A DNA stretch of 6,142 nucleotides, taken from Pseudomonadota bacterium (GTDB lineage Bacteria > Bdellovibrionota_B > Oligoflexia > Oligoflexales > Bin106). Under the pieces are notes generated by a model. That model worked only from the letters and a program-made list of their open reading frames with translations. It ran no database searches and was not told the DNA's origin. Where the stretch lies: NCBI GenBank assembly GCA_026710525.1, contig JAPOQT010000200.1, positions 1 through 6,142 of the forward strand. The letters run 5' to 3'. This document shows, in pieces, positions 5,918-6,142 of this stretch. Every line of letters begins with the position of its first letter. Position 1 is the stretch's first letter. The position numbers and the translations under genes are program-made.

Positions 5918-6142
5918 CTAGGATTCCGTATCCTCACATTTGGCGACGTAATCACCGGAAGAATTTTTAACTGGATAACAGATTGAGCCAAGCTTTCTCA
6001 CAACACCAGGACGCTGATTTATGAGGGAAACTAACAGTTTTCCAACTTCCCACTGCATGTTTTTAACAGAATTATCAAGTGATATAGGCGATTTATGCTC
6101 AGGTGAAATGATATTTTGCCAATTCATCATCACCACGGGGAA
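5918..6142 (-). CDS. C-terminal fragment of a probable paralog of the 401-aa lipoprotein (5' end outside window)
   Basis: The minus frame is open from the right edge through 74 codons to a TAG. The ATG and GTG codons near the edge have no Shine-Dalgarno, so this is most likely the tail of a longer protein rather than a small gene. Numbered from the edge, it shares with the lipoprotein an ungapped match at offset 312: L36, S39, R44, L51, C55, P57, S61, G63, C69 and D71 equal L348, S351, R356, L363, C367, P369, S373, G375, C381 and D383. A weaker match continues upstream (NWQNII against NYKQLF) with a two-residue gap. Function is unknown; the paired cysteines point to an exported protein. The same-strand position beside the lipoprotein gene fits a tandem duplication. 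Homology rests on a short region compared by eye. Confidence 0.6.
   Translation of the reverse strand, partial: FPVVMMNWQNIISPEHKSPISLDNSVKNMQWEVGKLLVSLINQRPGVVRKLGSICYPVKNSSGDYVAKCEDTES

Overview
The window comes from a moderately AT-rich bacterium, most likely a proteobacterium. The evidence is a Fe-type superoxide dismutase, a PdxA and a tryptophanyl-tRNA synthetase of ordinary bacterial type. The PdxA and SodB wording looks closest to alphaproteobacterial versions from memory, but the lineage is not settled by sequence alone. There is no sign of a phage, an intact insertion sequence, a CRISPR array, or an rRNA or tRNA gene.

Layout, left to right. (1) The 3' part of pdxA (vitamin B6 synthesis) enters from the left edge on the plus strand and ends at 680. 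(2) A gene-poor convergent gap (681-957) holds a good plus-strand terminator hairpin and a near-perfect 20-bp palindrome. (3) A 531-codon minus-strand gene (2553-958) encodes a DEDDh 3'-5' exonuclease joined to a UvrC-like GIY-YIG domain whose nuclease residues look lost. Its start region is odd: promoter and strong Shine-Dalgarno signals lie upstream of an in-frame TAG, and the first usable codon is a TTG without a ribosome site. (4) A divergent promoter region (about 2554-2807) separates it from sodB. (5) sodB and trpS (2808-4408, plus strand) overlap by ATGA and form a probable two-gene operon. (6) trpS converges on a minus-strand gene for an unrecognised 401-residue predicted lipoprotein (5643-4438). 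(7) A 274-bp gap follows, then the 3' end of another minus-strand gene that runs off the right edge.

The most notable observation is that the truncated right-edge protein and the 401-residue lipoprotein share a C-terminal pattern with a two-cysteine motif of identical spacing. They therefore appear to be neighbouring members of an unrecognised paralogous family of exported proteins. The pdxA, sodB and trpS genes are housekeeping functions with no obvious functional link to the exonuclease or the lipoprotein pair.
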